DNA of 32,699 nucleotides. Origin: a virus. The notes beneath the pieces were generated by a model. It did no database searches and had not been told where the DNA came from. It saw only the letters and a program-made list of their open reading frames with translations. Position numbers and translations under genes: made by a program. The DNA is taken from positions 1-32,699 of the IMG/VR virus record IMGVR_UViG_3300029955_000092. One strand, 5' to 3'. Below, one piece after another: positions 24,501-32,273 of this stretch. Positions within the stretch are counted from its first letter, which is position 1, and every line of letters begins with the position of its first letter.

Positions 24501-25142
24501 TTAAACTGGTACTTCTTCCCAGGAAAATGAAGCTAAAAAGCCTGATGCGGCCATCACTGCAGAGGTGTAGATGAGCGCATAGCCGCCTGGGGGTAAAATA
24601 ATTTCACCTTTTATATCGTAAATACCAGGCATTGATTCCGTTGTGGTTACTGCGCCGGTTCCCAGCGCACCTAAAATAGTGTCTACGGTAGGTACGACAG
24701 GCAGCGTGATCGTGGCTGAAGAGTATAACTGGGCAACAGGCTGTGCACCCGAGCCTATATTTTTTGACTTAGGATTCAGCGATGTCAGAGTTCCGCTCAG
24801 TGCTGCAATGCCGTAACCGGTGGCCAGACCAAATACCAGCGGTGCTGCTGGTGCAACAATAAAACCGATGCCGACACGTTCAATCGCGACGTTTACTGCC
24901 GAACCGACCGGGTTGTAAAGCACTACCGTACCTGTTACCGTGGTGCTTAACCCGGCGATAGTTGCTGTCGCTAAGGCTGCCTGCATCGCACCACCAAAAC
25001 GGGACTTACGATACGTACCTTCATAACAAGGCCCGTGTAGTTCTGAAACAATTACGTCGTTCATGTTGCCGGAACGGACAACGGGCTGCGACCCGGACGG
25101 CGAGGAAGCCGCTGGTGCGCCGGTTTGCGTAGTAATTTGCAT
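24501..25142 (-). CDS. Conserved hypothetical virion-type protein
   Basis: 213 residues. The pattern NMNDVIVSELHGPCYEGTYRKSRFGGAMQ, then VVLYNPVGSAVNVAIERVGIGFI and GLATGYGIAALSG, is one I associate with unnamed phage structural genes (D-V-I-V-S-E-L-H-G-x-x-Y-E, N-P-x-G-S-x-V-N). The end, LPPGGYALIYTSAVMAASGFLASFSWEEVPV in outline, is beta strands with a P-P-G-G-Y turn. There are no signal peptide or membrane helices. It is flanked by other beta-rich genes of the same block, with AAGGG eight bases upstream of the ATG. No function can be assigned. Confidence 0.6.
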   Translation of the reverse strand: MQITTQTGAPAASSPSGSQPVVRSGNMNDVIVSELHGPCYEGTYRKSRFGGAMQAALATATIAGLSTTVTGTVVLYNPVGSAVNVAIERVGIGFIVAPAAPLVFGLATGYGIAALSGTLTSLNPKSKNIGSGAQPVAQLYSSATITLPVVPTVDTILGALGTGAVTTTESMPGIYDIKGEIILPPGGYALIYTSAVMAASGFLASFSWEEVPV

Positions 25143-25154
25143 AGTTATAACCCT

Positions 25155-26753
25155 TTAAATATAAGTAGCACTGACGCTACAAGTCGATGCGGTGATCGCT
25201 GTTGCATCCAACACGGCGATAGCGCCAGTGACTGCCCAAATTATGCCTGATGAAAACGACATACCAACAGAGGGTATCGGTAGTGCATAAGAAGCTGTTG
25301 GCGGTATATAAACGTTATAAACCGGTGTCGTCGTGCCTACCGTTGCCGTAGTTGCGTTAAATAGTTTTAGCCAGACCCCTGTACTGTTGGAGTTAGATAC
25401 CGACATCGACATCAGTCGGCCCGCCGAATTTTTAGTTGTTTGACTTACAGGTGTTGCTGGTGCCAGCACTACTGTGGCAAATGACGTCCCGCTAGGTGTT
25501 ACTGTTATGCCCAGGGCTATTTGCCCGGCTGCGGCGGCTGAAGCTGTTCCCCCTATTTGATTTATGTTAACAGGGGCGGGCGCTACGTACCCCGACGCCC
25601 AGGGTTGCGCACGTAAATAGGCTGTCGCGTTACCGGCACCCGTTACCGTTAACTTTATCCAGCGTGCTAAACAAGGGAAACTGTAAGAACCACTCGAAAT
25701 GGCGGTTACGTACCCGTTTATTATTAGCGCCGCCGTCCCGGATAACGCTGACCAGTTTACAAGGTCATTAGAACAGCTCACCGTGGCTTGCATAACATAA
25801 GTTGTTATATTTAAGCTTTGGTACCCTGTCGTATCTATGACGAGCTGGCCGTTAACTACACCGTTTAACGGGATTGGTACTGGCGCATCTGAAACAAGTA
25901 TCCGGCCATTTACATCGACCGCTGGCTGATTAACTATCTTAAAGCGTGCCGCAAGACCTAACGTATCATCAAATAAGGCAGACATAAAATCGACGTTGGC
26001 AAAATCGCCAGCCGGGTCGCCCGTTATTGCCTGAAATAGCGGCCCGTCAGATGATGTTGCTGCTAACGTGGCCGGGTCGGGAACACTGCTGCTGCTAATA
26101 ACGGTGACTGGCAGTCCTGCGCCCGGTGCGATAGCCACACCGTTGATTTCGTTTAATGCGACGGGCAGGTTACCTAAATTAGTCACCGGCATAATAGCGC
26201 CGTATGCCACATTCAAATTAAACAGGGTGGTCGTGTTGGGACCGACATTTTGCGCCGTTACTTTGACGTAGTTACCGTTCAAAATGCGTGAGATATTAAC
26301 CGCGTTGCCCGGCGTGACTAAATACGTCCACACATCGGCCAGATTTACCCCGAGAATATCGACATATTGCAAAACAGTTAGTATAAGCGGCTGATCTGAT
26401 GTACATAAAAACGTGATAGCCGGTTCCGCTTCCGCTGTTTCAATCGCGCCGGGAAATATTTGCCCGGGGGCTAATTGTGCGGTGCTGGTATTAACTGTAC
26501 TGTAAAAAAAATTAGTCGCGCCCAGCGCAACCATCAGCCCGTTTTGGCCGGCACCGGCTGATAAACTGTTAATCGGGGAACCGGAACCGTCATTACTGTT
26601 AACGCTTCCGGTCCATGCCGATTCGCTGCTACCGTCAGCCCCACCCCCTACGTCGAGGATGGTCATCGGTGTTTTAACACCTGCGTTGACCGTTTTTGCT
26701 ACCGTACGGATTATATCGCCGGCCCCGCCGCTTGATGCGCTATTGTCACTCAT
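25155..26753 (-). CDS. Hypothetical multidomain beta-sandwich protein
   Basis: 532 residues. Residues about 110-185 form a first sandwich-like domain (ITFLCTSDQPLILTVLQY, YVKVTAQNVGPNTTTLFNL). Residues about 300-385 form a second, discoidin-like pattern: TVSCSNDLVNWSALSG, GSYSFPCLARWIKLTVTGAGNATAYLRAQP, i.e. S-N-D-x-x-x-W then Y-S-F-P-x-x-A-R-W-I-K-L. Such sequence occurs in receptor-binding and decoration proteins. The C-terminus (400-532) is beta sequence with ISVGMSFSSGIIWAVTG-type strands. No enzyme motif seen. It is part of the TerL-portal block; function unknown, with a carbohydrate-contact role possible. Confidence 0.62.
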   Translation of the reverse strand: MSDNSASSGGAGDIIRTVAKTVNAGVKTPMTILDVGGGADGSSESAWTGSVNSNDGSGSPINSLSAGAGQNGLMVALGATNFFYSTVNTSTAQLAPGQIFPGAIETAEAEPAITFLCTSDQPLILTVLQYVDILGVNLADVWTYLVTPGNAVNISRILNGNYVKVTAQNVGPNTTTLFNLNVAYGAIMPVTNLGNLPVALNEINGVAIAPGAGLPVTVISSSSVPDPATLAATSSDGPLFQAITGDPAGDFANVDFMSALFDDTLGLAARFKIVNQPAVDVNGRILVSDAPVPIPLNGVVNGQLVIDTTGYQSLNITTYVMQATVSCSNDLVNWSALSGTAALIINGYVTAISSGSYSFPCLARWIKLTVTGAGNATAYLRAQPWASGYVAPAPVNINQIGGTASAAAAGQIALGITVTPSGTSFATVVLAPATPVSQTTKNSAGRLMSMSVSNSNSTGVWLKLFNATTATVGTTTPVYNVYIPPTASYALPIPSVGMSFSSGIIWAVTGAIAVLDATAITASTCSVSATYI

Positions 26754-26759
26754 GACTTA

Positions 26760-27440
26760 TTAAGCGATACGAATTAAAGAGGTGGTTGAGCCTACTGTGG
26801 GCAGGAGTATAGTAAATGTGCCAGCCGTTACGGTTTGTGTACCGCCAAAGCTGCCGATATAAGCGCAATAAGTCTGGTTACTCGCGTTATAAATCATGCA
26901 TCCTGATGTGCTAAACGTAGCCGATGTCCAGCTCGGGTTTGTTGTGGGCTGCGTGACAGCGACCAGCGTGTTCAGCACCGGTGTGGTATTTAATGCGCCG
27001 CCGCACGCCTGTCCGCCCTGTGTATATCCGCCCGATCCGGCTAATTCATCGGTGCCTAAGTTGGTTGTTGTGGGCGACCCTGAACTTGACCCCCACTGAA
27101 CCGACCCCGCGCCATATGTTCCTGTCACCGTCGCAATCATCAGGGCACAATTAAAATTATGCCCGACGAAGGTTAATGTAGGTGACCCGGCACCTGTGCA
27201 TGCCTGGGTGATATAGCAAGACGTGGCACTGTCGATCGCACCCACAAAACTGTTTGCCGGTACGTTGGTGCCTGATACGCTGCAACCGATAGCTACGTTG
27301 GCCAGCGACGACAGTGCTGTGATATGTGTGCTTGTGTTAGCCGTTGTGCCGGTCGCTGTACCCGAACCGTTAAAGCAGTGGCCGCCCTGTAAGACGCTGA
27401 CCTTAAACTGAGAGGGGAGTGCGGTGGTAATACCAGCCAT
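26760..27440 (-). CDS. Hypothetical phage structural protein with variant repeat module
   Basis: 226 residues. The start TTALPSQFKVSVLQGGHCF and the later GTDELAGSGGYTQGGQACGG are characteristic of a recurrent family of unnamed phage proteins (S-F-K-x-x-L-L-x-G-x-H-x-F ... Y-G...D-E-x-x-G-x-G-Y-T-x-G-G). Residues about 25-95 are an insertion: GTTANTSTHITALSSLANVAIGCSVSGTNVPANSFVGAI and further strands ending L-T-F-V-G-H-N-F, a variant of the Thr/Ser/Gly module used elsewhere here. The G-x-x-V-S-G-T-N-V-P-A-N-S turn matches the G-T-G-V-x-x-G-T turn of the other copies. No function is known. Confidence 0.62.
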   Translation of the reverse strand: MAGITTALPSQFKVSVLQGGHCFNGSGTATGTTANTSTHITALSSLANVAIGCSVSGTNVPANSFVGAIDSATSCYITQACTGAGSPTLTFVGHNFNCALMIATVTGTYGAGSVQWGSSSGSPTTTNLGTDELAGSGGYTQGGQACGGALNTTPVLNTLVAVTQPTTNPSWTSATFSTSGCMIYNASNQTYCAYIGSFGGTQTVTAGTFTILLPTVGSTTSLIRIA

Positions 27441-27442
27441 GG

Positions 27443-27946
27443 TTATTCTCCGGTCGTGATCGCCGCGCTGTCACCAGCAGGGGTAACAGCCGGTGCCAGT
27501 GTGGCTTTAAATTCGATACTGTGACCAAGGTCAGGATTGCGGTCTGCGTGCCAGCTTCGTTCAATTTGCATACTTGTCTGAAAATGCGATATTAGTGTGG
27601 CGCGAATACGGTCAGGCATTGCCGGGTCGCTAAAATCGGGCGCCCACTGGGTGGCCTGGCCTGCGGCGATAATCGCCGCTACAGCAGCGTCTAAATCGGT
27701 ATGGTCAGACGGGCTGCCGTCAGCGACCAGCCGGCTGCTGTCGTTAGCGATAAACAACCGTTCCCCGGCTTGTACCTCGTCGTGGTGCTTTTCCAGAATA
27801 TCGACAATAGCGCCCATTAGCTTAATACCTACGCCGCGTTTTTCCGGTGCGATGTCATCAGCGATAGCCAGAATATGGGTGGCTGTGGCTTCTGCCCAGG
27901 CTGCGCCGGAGTGCGGGCCGCCGTTAGTGATCAGGATACCTTGCAT
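27443..27946 (-). CDS. Conserved hypothetical phage protein
   Basis: 167 residues, ATG at 27946, AAGG seven bases upstream. Sequence starts MQGILITNGGPHSGAAWAEATATHI and has helices with LMGAIVDILEKHHDEVQAGERLF, then RATLISHFQTSMQIERSWH. The N-G-G-P-H-S/P-x-x-W-A-E-A-T-A-x-H-I start is a pattern I recall in unnamed genes next to TerL or capsid genes. The C-terminal 25 residues are Ala/Thr/Pro-rich and probably disordered. It follows TerL by 19 bases. Role unknown. Confidence 0.6.
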   Translation of the reverse strand: MQGILITNGGPHSGAAWAEATATHILAIADDIAPEKRGVGIKLMGAIVDILEKHHDEVQAGERLFIANDSSRLVADGSPSDHTDLDAAVAAIIAAGQATQWAPDFSDPAMPDRIRATLISHFQTSMQIERSWHADRNPDLGHSIEFKATLAPAVTPAGDSAAITTGE

Positions 27947-27965
27947 GATAAGCCTTTTAAATAAT

Positions 27966-29567
27966 TTAGATCGCCGCTACAGCATACTGACTGATCGTGA
28001 TAGGTTTTCGTGCGGTCACCGAAAAAGCGATCATAACCGCGTCGGCTAAATTTGGCGACTTGGTATTGTCTGGTGCTTTGTTCACCACGATCTTACCGAT
28101 ATCGTTAGTGACATAAGTTGGCTGGCTCAGTTCGCCAACCAGTTTGCTATGATGTTTAATGGCTGAGCTGATCGAAATAATATCGTCCGGATCGCATACG
28201 CGTCCTTCGACCACCCACCCGTACGTTTTCTCGAACCGGCGGCGCAACGCCCACCAGGCCTGCGCTTTACGGTCCCGGAAATAATCTTTATTCTTGCGTC
28301 CTTTAACGTCTTCGCCTTCAGGGTTAAAGACGGCTTCAGAACCGCGGAAGGCTTCGGCTTCAATGGGCCGCTGACCGTTGTCGGTGCGCCGCTGGGCAAT
28401 GATACGCGCGTCGCCGCGCACGCCCGCGCCCAGTCCGTCACTATCGTACTTAAATAATTCGTATCCCATCGCGTCGCAGATATCGTGGGCTTTAAAAGCT
28501 GTCCTGAAAATATCGCTGCCTTTACCGGACCATTCATCGACGTATTCCAGAACAATGCCGTGACGTCCGCAGAACGCGTTCATATCTTTACCTTCGTCGG
28601 CCACGTCCAGTCCGCCGGATTTCATGCCTGACGGAGGTATTTGCAATCGCAGGTGCGCGTCAACCGACGCTTTAATCCAGCTGACAGGGATCAAAACGCC
28701 TTCCACTGAGGCTGCGAAGTCGCAATCTATTTCCTGCGCGACGGTGACCGGATCAAGTTCTTCGCACTGGCGGTTGTACCACGCGATATCTTTCCTGGGA
28801 TCGTCCTGCCAGTGAAAGGTAAAAAGTTTAATTTTGCCGCCATTGCATTTATCTGCGAATGGATTGCCGTACCCGTTCGGTGTCGAAATATCGATACGGC
28901 AATTCGTTGTCTGTGACAGCGAAGCCTCCACCAGATGCGGCCTTTCAAGAAACGCCGATTCATCCACAAGGTAAATGGATGTCGTATTTCCGCGGCCAAT
29001 ATTGTCTCCTGCTTCGCCCGTAATTGTGGCGCCCGTTTCCGGGAAAATCAGCCGCATATGCGGCGCGTGCTTACCCGCTTCCCACCCCGCCCGAAACTCA
29101 ACGGGCAGGTTGGCCATAAATGTGCGCCCTTTGTGAAAGAGCGATTTCGGGTCGCCCACCGAGTCCACGTAAATCTCTTTACGTGACCCGACGCCGATGG
29201 CCATCCCTTCATTAAAAATACTGAGCGAACAACCGACGGCCATGGCCAGCCAGGAGAAACCCATCTGCCGCGTTTTCAGCGTCATCATCGGTTTCTGGTT
29301 ATGCCAGCACCAGATAACATCGTTAATCCAGTCTTCCTGTTTCGGAAACAGGATGAACGGAATCAGGCTGGGCAGACCGCGCTCCACATTTTTTGGATCC
29401 ACCGTCACGCCCCAGTCCATAATAAACTGCGGGATGTGTTCTTTGTAGTACGCTTTAATCCCGGGGAGCTCACCAGGGTTGTTACGGATGAATGTTAATG
29501 CGTCAGCGCGCATCTGGAACACGGCGTTGTAATCCGGGTTCATGTAATCGAAATTAAGAGGGCGCAT
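27966..29567 (-). CDS. terL: Terminase large subunit (TerL)
   Basis: 533 residues. Walker A-type KTRQMGFS at 98-105, Walker B SIYLVDESAFL at 197-207 (Asp202, Glu203), coupling motif S-T-P at 228-230. The C-terminal nuclease has Asp321 in GGLDVADEG, Asp375 and Asp377 in YDSDG, and Asp509 in NLADAV, the expected three acidic positions of an RNase H-type fold. It is the ATPase motor and DNA-cutting enzyme of packaging and is full length. The region before the ATG lacks a strong Shine-Dalgarno site and carries a hairpin (29584-29611) in the end of the previous gene, so its translation may be coupled to that 40-residue gene. Confidence 0.95.
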   Translation of the reverse strand: MRPLNFDYMNPDYNAVFQMRADALTFIRNNPGELPGIKAYYKEHIPQFIMDWGVTVDPKNVERGLPSLIPFILFPKQEDWINDVIWCWHNQKPMMTLKTRQMGFSWLAMAVGCSLSIFNEGMAIGVGSRKEIYVDSVGDPKSLFHKGRTFMANLPVEFRAGWEAGKHAPHMRLIFPETGATITGEAGDNIGRGNTTSIYLVDESAFLERPHLVEASLSQTTNCRIDISTPNGYGNPFADKCNGGKIKLFTFHWQDDPRKDIAWYNRQCEELDPVTVAQEIDCDFAASVEGVLIPVSWIKASVDAHLRLQIPPSGMKSGGLDVADEGKDMNAFCGRHGIVLEYVDEWSGKGSDIFRTAFKAHDICDAMGYELFKYDSDGLGAGVRGDARIIAQRRTDNGQRPIEAEAFRGSEAVFNPEGEDVKGRKNKDYFRDRKAQAWWALRRRFEKTYGWVVEGRVCDPDDIISISSAIKHHSKLVGELSQPTYVTNDIGKIVVNKAPDNTKSPNLADAVMIAFSVTARKPITISQYAVAAI

Positions 29568-29573
29568 AAACGC

Positions 29574-29696
29574 TTATTTCTTAGGCTGTTTTGGCTTTAA
29601 AGCCAACAGCCCCCAGCCCAACTGTCGCCTGATCTGATCGGCTGTCAGCGGTGCAGTCTTTGGTTCGGGCCGGGGGTGCTTGGGTAGTTCAGACAC
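29574..29696 (-). CDS. 40-residue conserved small protein between TerS and TerL
   Basis: A GTG at 29696 has GGAAGG at a seven-base spacing and opens a 40-residue frame: it starts S-E-L-P-K-H-P-R-P-E-P-K-T-A-P-L-T-A-D, then Q-I-R-R-Q-L-G-W-G-L-L, ending in Lys/Pro-rich sequence. Its stop is six bases before the TerL ATG. L-T-x-D/E-x-I/V-R-R-x-L-G-W resembles short genes of this place in other phages. It fills the whole gap between TerS and TerL. Function unknown; a packaging accessory is possible. Confidence 0.65.
   Translation of the reverse strand: MSELPKHPRPEPKTAPLTADQIRRQLGWGLLALKPKQPKK
29584..29611 (-). promoter_or_regulatory. Hairpin in the 3' end of the small gene, just before TerL
   Basis: GGCTGTT (29584-29590) pairs with AACAGCC (29605-29611), and GGCTTT (29593-29598) with AAAGCC (29599-29604), leaving a two-base bulge. 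It ends 16 bases before the TerL ATG on the minus strand. No U-run follows, so it is not a terminator. It may affect TerL translation; that is inference. Confidence 0.4.
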
Positions 29697-29719
29697 TGAT
29701 CACCTTCCTTTCCAAACAA

Positions 29720-30415
29720 CTAACTGCCAGACAACATCCTCTGATAGGCTCTGCTGGCGTCGATCGCATTAATTCCTGCAAAGTCGACATTCGCCGTGAT
29801 ATCCTGCAGGGCTTTTGCAGACGCTTCCTTATTGCCGGCCAGTACCGCTAAAGCCGGTTCCAGCGCTTTATTCGCTGCTGTGGAGAGGGCCATCACGTTG
29901 CGCGCCACTAAGTGGTTGTTCGCATCGGGGTCTTCCATGTTCAGTTTTTCGACTTCCTTATTCGCCGCCTGCGCCAGTACGTGCGCCGTTTTGGCACCGT
30001 AATTCGCCGCGCCGACAACTTCTGTCGTCATGGAACGCAACTGATCAATTAATTTTTTCGTGCTCTCCTGATGTTCTTTCGGGAGCTTTTCCAGTGTTGC
30101 CCGCGCCTTGTCGGCGGCAGCAGTGGCTTCCGGCGATGCGTCAGTCTCCGCCGAAAATAAATCTTTAGCGACAGTCGTGATCATTTTGATTTTCTGGGAA
30201 ACGTTACGGCTGATCGTGGATTGGTTTACCTGATGCTTGTCGGCTAATTCCGTCGTGGTTGCGCCTTGCAAATACTCCAGCTCGATCGTCGTCCATTCTT
30301 CCGGCGTTTTCGCGCGCGGCATTCCGCGGCGTTCACCATGGCGCACTATTTTCTTCGGCCGTATCTTAGGCCGCAAATAATCGTGACTGTCGCTGGTATC
30401 GGGAACATAAGCCAT
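29720..30415 (-). CDS. terS: Terminase small subunit (TerS)-like protein
   Basis: 231 residues. Residues 10-35 are basic (RPKIRPKKIVRHGERRGMPR). Residues about 38-74 hold a helix-turn-helix (EWTTIELEYLQ, TTTELADKHQVNQSTISRNV), the DNA-recognition part expected of TerS. Residues about 80-200 are long Ala/Lys/Glu helices, which would oligomerise. The C-terminus (DFAGINAIDASRAYQRMLSGS) is a short helix suited to contact with TerL. Position immediately upstream of the small gene and TerL supports the call. The HTH also leaves open a regulatory role. Confidence 0.82.
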   Translation of the reverse strand: MAYVPDTSDSHDYLRPKIRPKKIVRHGERRGMPRAKTPEEWTTIELEYLQGATTTELADKHQVNQSTISRNVSQKIKMITTVAKDLFSAETDASPEATAAADKARATLEKLPKEHQESTKKLIDQLRSMTTEVVGAANYGAKTAHVLAQAANKEVEKLNMEDPDANNHLVARNVMALSTAANKALEPALAVLAGNKEASAKALQDITANVDFAGINAIDASRAYQRMLSGS

Positions 30416-30504
30416 AAACCACCCGCAAATAAAAAACGGTCCTGTTTAGGAACCGCGAAGACCATGACGCACGCTAAGATCATGGCCGGAGATTGTTGGA
30501 TGCA

Positions 30505-30524
30505 GGGGTTGCTTTGGCAACCCC
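30505..30524 (-). promoter_or_regulatory. Perfect 8-bp hairpin in late leader
   Basis: GGGGTTGC (30505-30512), loop TTTG, GCAACCCC (30517-30524). It is very stable but is not followed by a U-run on either strand, so it is not a classic terminator. It lies 90 bases upstream of the terS ATG. A pause or RNA-processing element is possible. Confidence 0.5.
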
Positions 30525-30561
30525 GCGCTCACCCACCGAAGCGAATGAGGGGGAGTACAAA

Positions 30562-30597
30562 GAAAAAAGCCGGCTCGCGTGCGGCACAGCTTTTTTC
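30562..30597 (-). terminator. Candidate terminator upstream of terminase operon
   Basis: GAAAAAAGC (30562-30570) pairs with GCTTTTTTC (30589-30597). On the minus strand two more pairs form (a G-U and a C-G), extending the stem to 11 pairs with a 14-base loop and a run of six U at the end; on the plus strand the first of these is a C-A mismatch. So it works best on the minus strand, after the Q-like gene and before terS. It is a candidate target for antitermination. Confidence 0.6.
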
Positions 30598-30738
30598 AGA
30601 GCGAGTTAAGCAATCAAGTGAAGCGTCTAAGGTAAGACGGTGCCCCGCTTTCGCCCTGATTATGCATTTCGGATTGTGAAACCGGATCTGCAGTGATACG
30701 GAATATACACCTTAGTTTTCTATCGCGCAACTTATTTT

Positions 30739-31245
30739 TTACGTCGCCATTTTTCGGGCTAATTTTTTCACGGCCATGTTGCCGGCATACCGTTCCAGTT
30801 CCGCCAGCGTTTCGACCATATCCTTTACGTGGTTCAGAATGCGCGCTTCAGCGGTGACCGGTTTCGTGCCTGAACCGCTGCAGGGTTTGCATGTCGCTTC
30901 ATACGCGCCTGTCTGATTAAACTTAGGATGGAATCCTCGCCCCTGACAGGCCGGGCACACCGGATTTAACCAGTACGTCATCGCCGCATTCGCGACAATA
31001 ACCGGGTTGATGTGTTCGGGCCAGTGCCGTAATTCCGCTTTGTTTTTTACAATCGCTATCCACTTGACGCTTAACGTTTTGTACGAGGTTGCATCGTTGC
31101 AATATTTCACCCGGTACATGTCGGTAGCCAGTCTGACAGGGGAGAGGGCTAACGCAATTAACGCGTCGGTGGCGAAGTGCCGGTCGTCATCCCTCAGATT
31201 ACTGCTGTTCACGGATCGTGCGTACTTTTCGGCTATTTCTGTCAT
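30739..31245 (-). CDS. Zinc-finger protein, candidate Q-type late antiterminator
   Basis: 168 residues. Residues 97-105 (CPACQGRGF) and 119-126 (CKPCSGSG) form two C-x-x-C-x-G-x-G knuckles, the DnaJ-like zinc motif used in phage Q-type antitermination proteins. The rest is helical, with a basic start and a C-terminus ending KKLARKMAT. It lies directly upstream of the terminase genes, behind a strong sigma70 promoter and before a leader holding a terminator, which is the layout of Q and its site. GGGAGA lies eight bases before the ATG. A DnaJ-like Zn motif alone occurs in other small phage proteins, so the role is inferred from context. Confidence 0.62.
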   Translation of the reverse strand: MTEIAEKYARSVNSSNLRDDDRHFATDALIALALSPVRLATDMYRVKYCNDATSYKTLSVKWIAIVKNKAELRHWPEHINPVIVANAAMTYWLNPVCPACQGRGFHPKFNQTGAYEATCKPCSGSGTKPVTAEARILNHVKDMVETLAELERYAGNMAVKKLARKMAT

Positions 31246-31292
31246 GCTGGCTCTCCCGGGCGGCTTTGTTTTTGCATCGCGAACACGGCGCG

Positions 31293-31321
31293 AGTGTACC
31301 GCACACCGGTCTGTATGGCAA
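31293..31321 (-). promoter_or_regulatory. Sigma70-type promoter for the Q-like gene
   Basis: Minus-strand -35 TTGCCA (31321-31316, five of six matches) and -10 TACACT (31298-31293, four of six), spacing 17 bases. The ATG of the Q-like gene is 48 bases after the -10. It is one of the two clearest promoter-like sequences noticed in the window. Confidence 0.68.
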
Positions 31322-31420
31322 CACTTTTTGCATAGAAACGAAAAATTTTGCTGCGCGGTAACGCGTTTTAGAAAATAAAACGGCTAGTTGCATACGGTAA
31401 GGGGGTGGGCGTTGTGGTTT

Positions 31421-31443
31421 GACTATTTGACTATTTAACTATT
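31421..31443 (-). repeat. Short tandem repeat at the end of the HNH gene
   Basis: On the plus strand, GACTATTT occurs twice (31421-31436) followed by AACTATT (31437-31443). It overlaps the HNH stop codon. The same (T)GACTATT/CAACTATT words occur in the noncoding region on the other side of the HNH gene (32168-32175 and 32657-32664). Confidence 0.6.
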
Positions 31444-32047
31444 CCTGATCGTCAAACAGAGAGGGTGCGGGGATCAGCTGCCGGGTAAGATGCTTCCATG
31501 TTTTAAAGTTGCGGATATGCGATACCGCTGCCTGGCTGATGCCATACTCTTTCGCCAGTACTTTCTGTTTTTCGTTTCCGTAACGAATACGAATCACGGC
31601 CTCTTCGTCCATTTTCGATGTTGGACGGCCTTCACCCTCAGTCTGCGTTCCGTGTTGCCGTTTATCCCGCATATTTTGCAGATGGTTGCCCAGGTACAGA
31701 TTCGTTATCGCATTATCGAGATGATTTCCGTCCTTGTGCAATACGTGCGCGCCTTCAGGTATTTCGCCGTGAAAAGCCGCATAGACCAGCCGGTGAACCT
31801 GATAGCGTTTAATTCCCGGCGTTTCAGACAGCCACACCGGTTTAGACAATATCACGCCTAAACGCCCTTGCTTATTGGTCCCTGGTTTCAGTAGCGTTTT
31901 ATGAATACGCAACCCCTCATCGATCGAAGACTGCAACAGCCGGGCCACACTGCGTACGCGCCCGTGACTGCTTGCCTGGTATAGTCCGACATACCCCGGG
32001 ATATCGCGCCATTCTTCGTATTCATCTAAAGCGTTCCAATTTTCCAT
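31439..32047 (-). CDS. HNH endonuclease with NUMOD4 domain (homing-type)
   Basis: 202 residues. Residues about 10-50 match NUMOD4 (EEWRDIPGYVGLYQASSHGRVRS). Residues about 82-130 match HNH: HRLVYAAFHGEIPEGAHVLHKDGNHLDN then ITNLYLGNHLQNMRDK, with His104 and Asn112/Asn116 as likely catalytic or metal residues. Residues about 160-180 form a helix-turn-helix (KVLAKEYGISQAAVSHIRN), suggesting DNA recognition. Such freestanding enzymes cut near their own site and spread through phage genomes, sometimes next to packaging genes where HNH nucleases aid packaging. AAGG lies six bases before the ATG. It stands alone between repeat-rich noncoding DNA and the Q-like gene, consistent with late insertion. 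Confidence 0.85.
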   Translation of the reverse strand: MENWNALDEYEEWRDIPGYVGLYQASSHGRVRSVARLLQSSIDEGLRIHKTLLKPGTNKQGRLGVILSKPVWLSETPGIKRYQVHRLVYAAFHGEIPEGAHVLHKDGNHLDNAITNLYLGNHLQNMRDKRQHGTQTEGEGRPTSKMDEEAVIRIRYGNEKQKVLAKEYGISQAAVSHIRNFKTWKHLTRQLIPAPSLFDDQE

Positions 32048-32077
32048 AATATACCTTCAAGTCTGTTTTACGTCCTT

Positions 32078-32106
32078 ATTATATTTATTTTTTAGTTAGG
32101 GTGCAA
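32078..32106 (-). promoter_or_regulatory. Promoter with perfect -10 upstream of HNH gene
   Basis: Minus-strand -35 TTGCAC (32106-32101) and -10 TATAAT (32083-32078), spacing 17 bases. The HNH ATG is 30 bases after the -10. The -35 is only a partial match, but the -10 is consensus and position fits. Confidence 0.55.
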
Positions 32107-32273
32107 GCGTTTTTACCGGGGGATGTCTGCTTAGGCTGGGGGCTAAAAGCTTGTAGTTGTCAAGCTGTCAACTATTTGTAAAAAAGTGCCGCGCGGCTAA
32201 ATAGGTGCCCCTGGGGTCAGTCGGCCAAAAGTGTCCGAAGGGGGTCAAACTGACAACATTTCTCAGTAGTAAT

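Larger units (their letters stand above)
30416..30738 (-). other. Noncoding leader between Q-like gene and terminase
   Basis: 323 bases without a credible gene on the minus strand: the longest frame starting with ATG (30666) has 17 codons and no Shine-Dalgarno site. It carries a perfect hairpin (30505-30524) and a terminator-like hairpin (30562-30597). A plus-strand frame here runs antisense into terS and has no Shine-Dalgarno site or recognisable domain. The likeliest role is a transcribed leader of the late operon. Confidence 0.55.

Noticed and set aside
30266-30679. 137-codon plus-strand open frame over the late leader and terS end
   Set aside because: No Shine-Dalgarno site, basic low-complexity product, half antisense to terS; the hairpins explain the region better.
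31199-31393. 64-codon minus-strand frame overlapping the Q-like gene start
   Set aside because: It covers the promoter and ribosome site of the Q-like gene and has no recognisable domain; two overlapping genes here would be unlikely.
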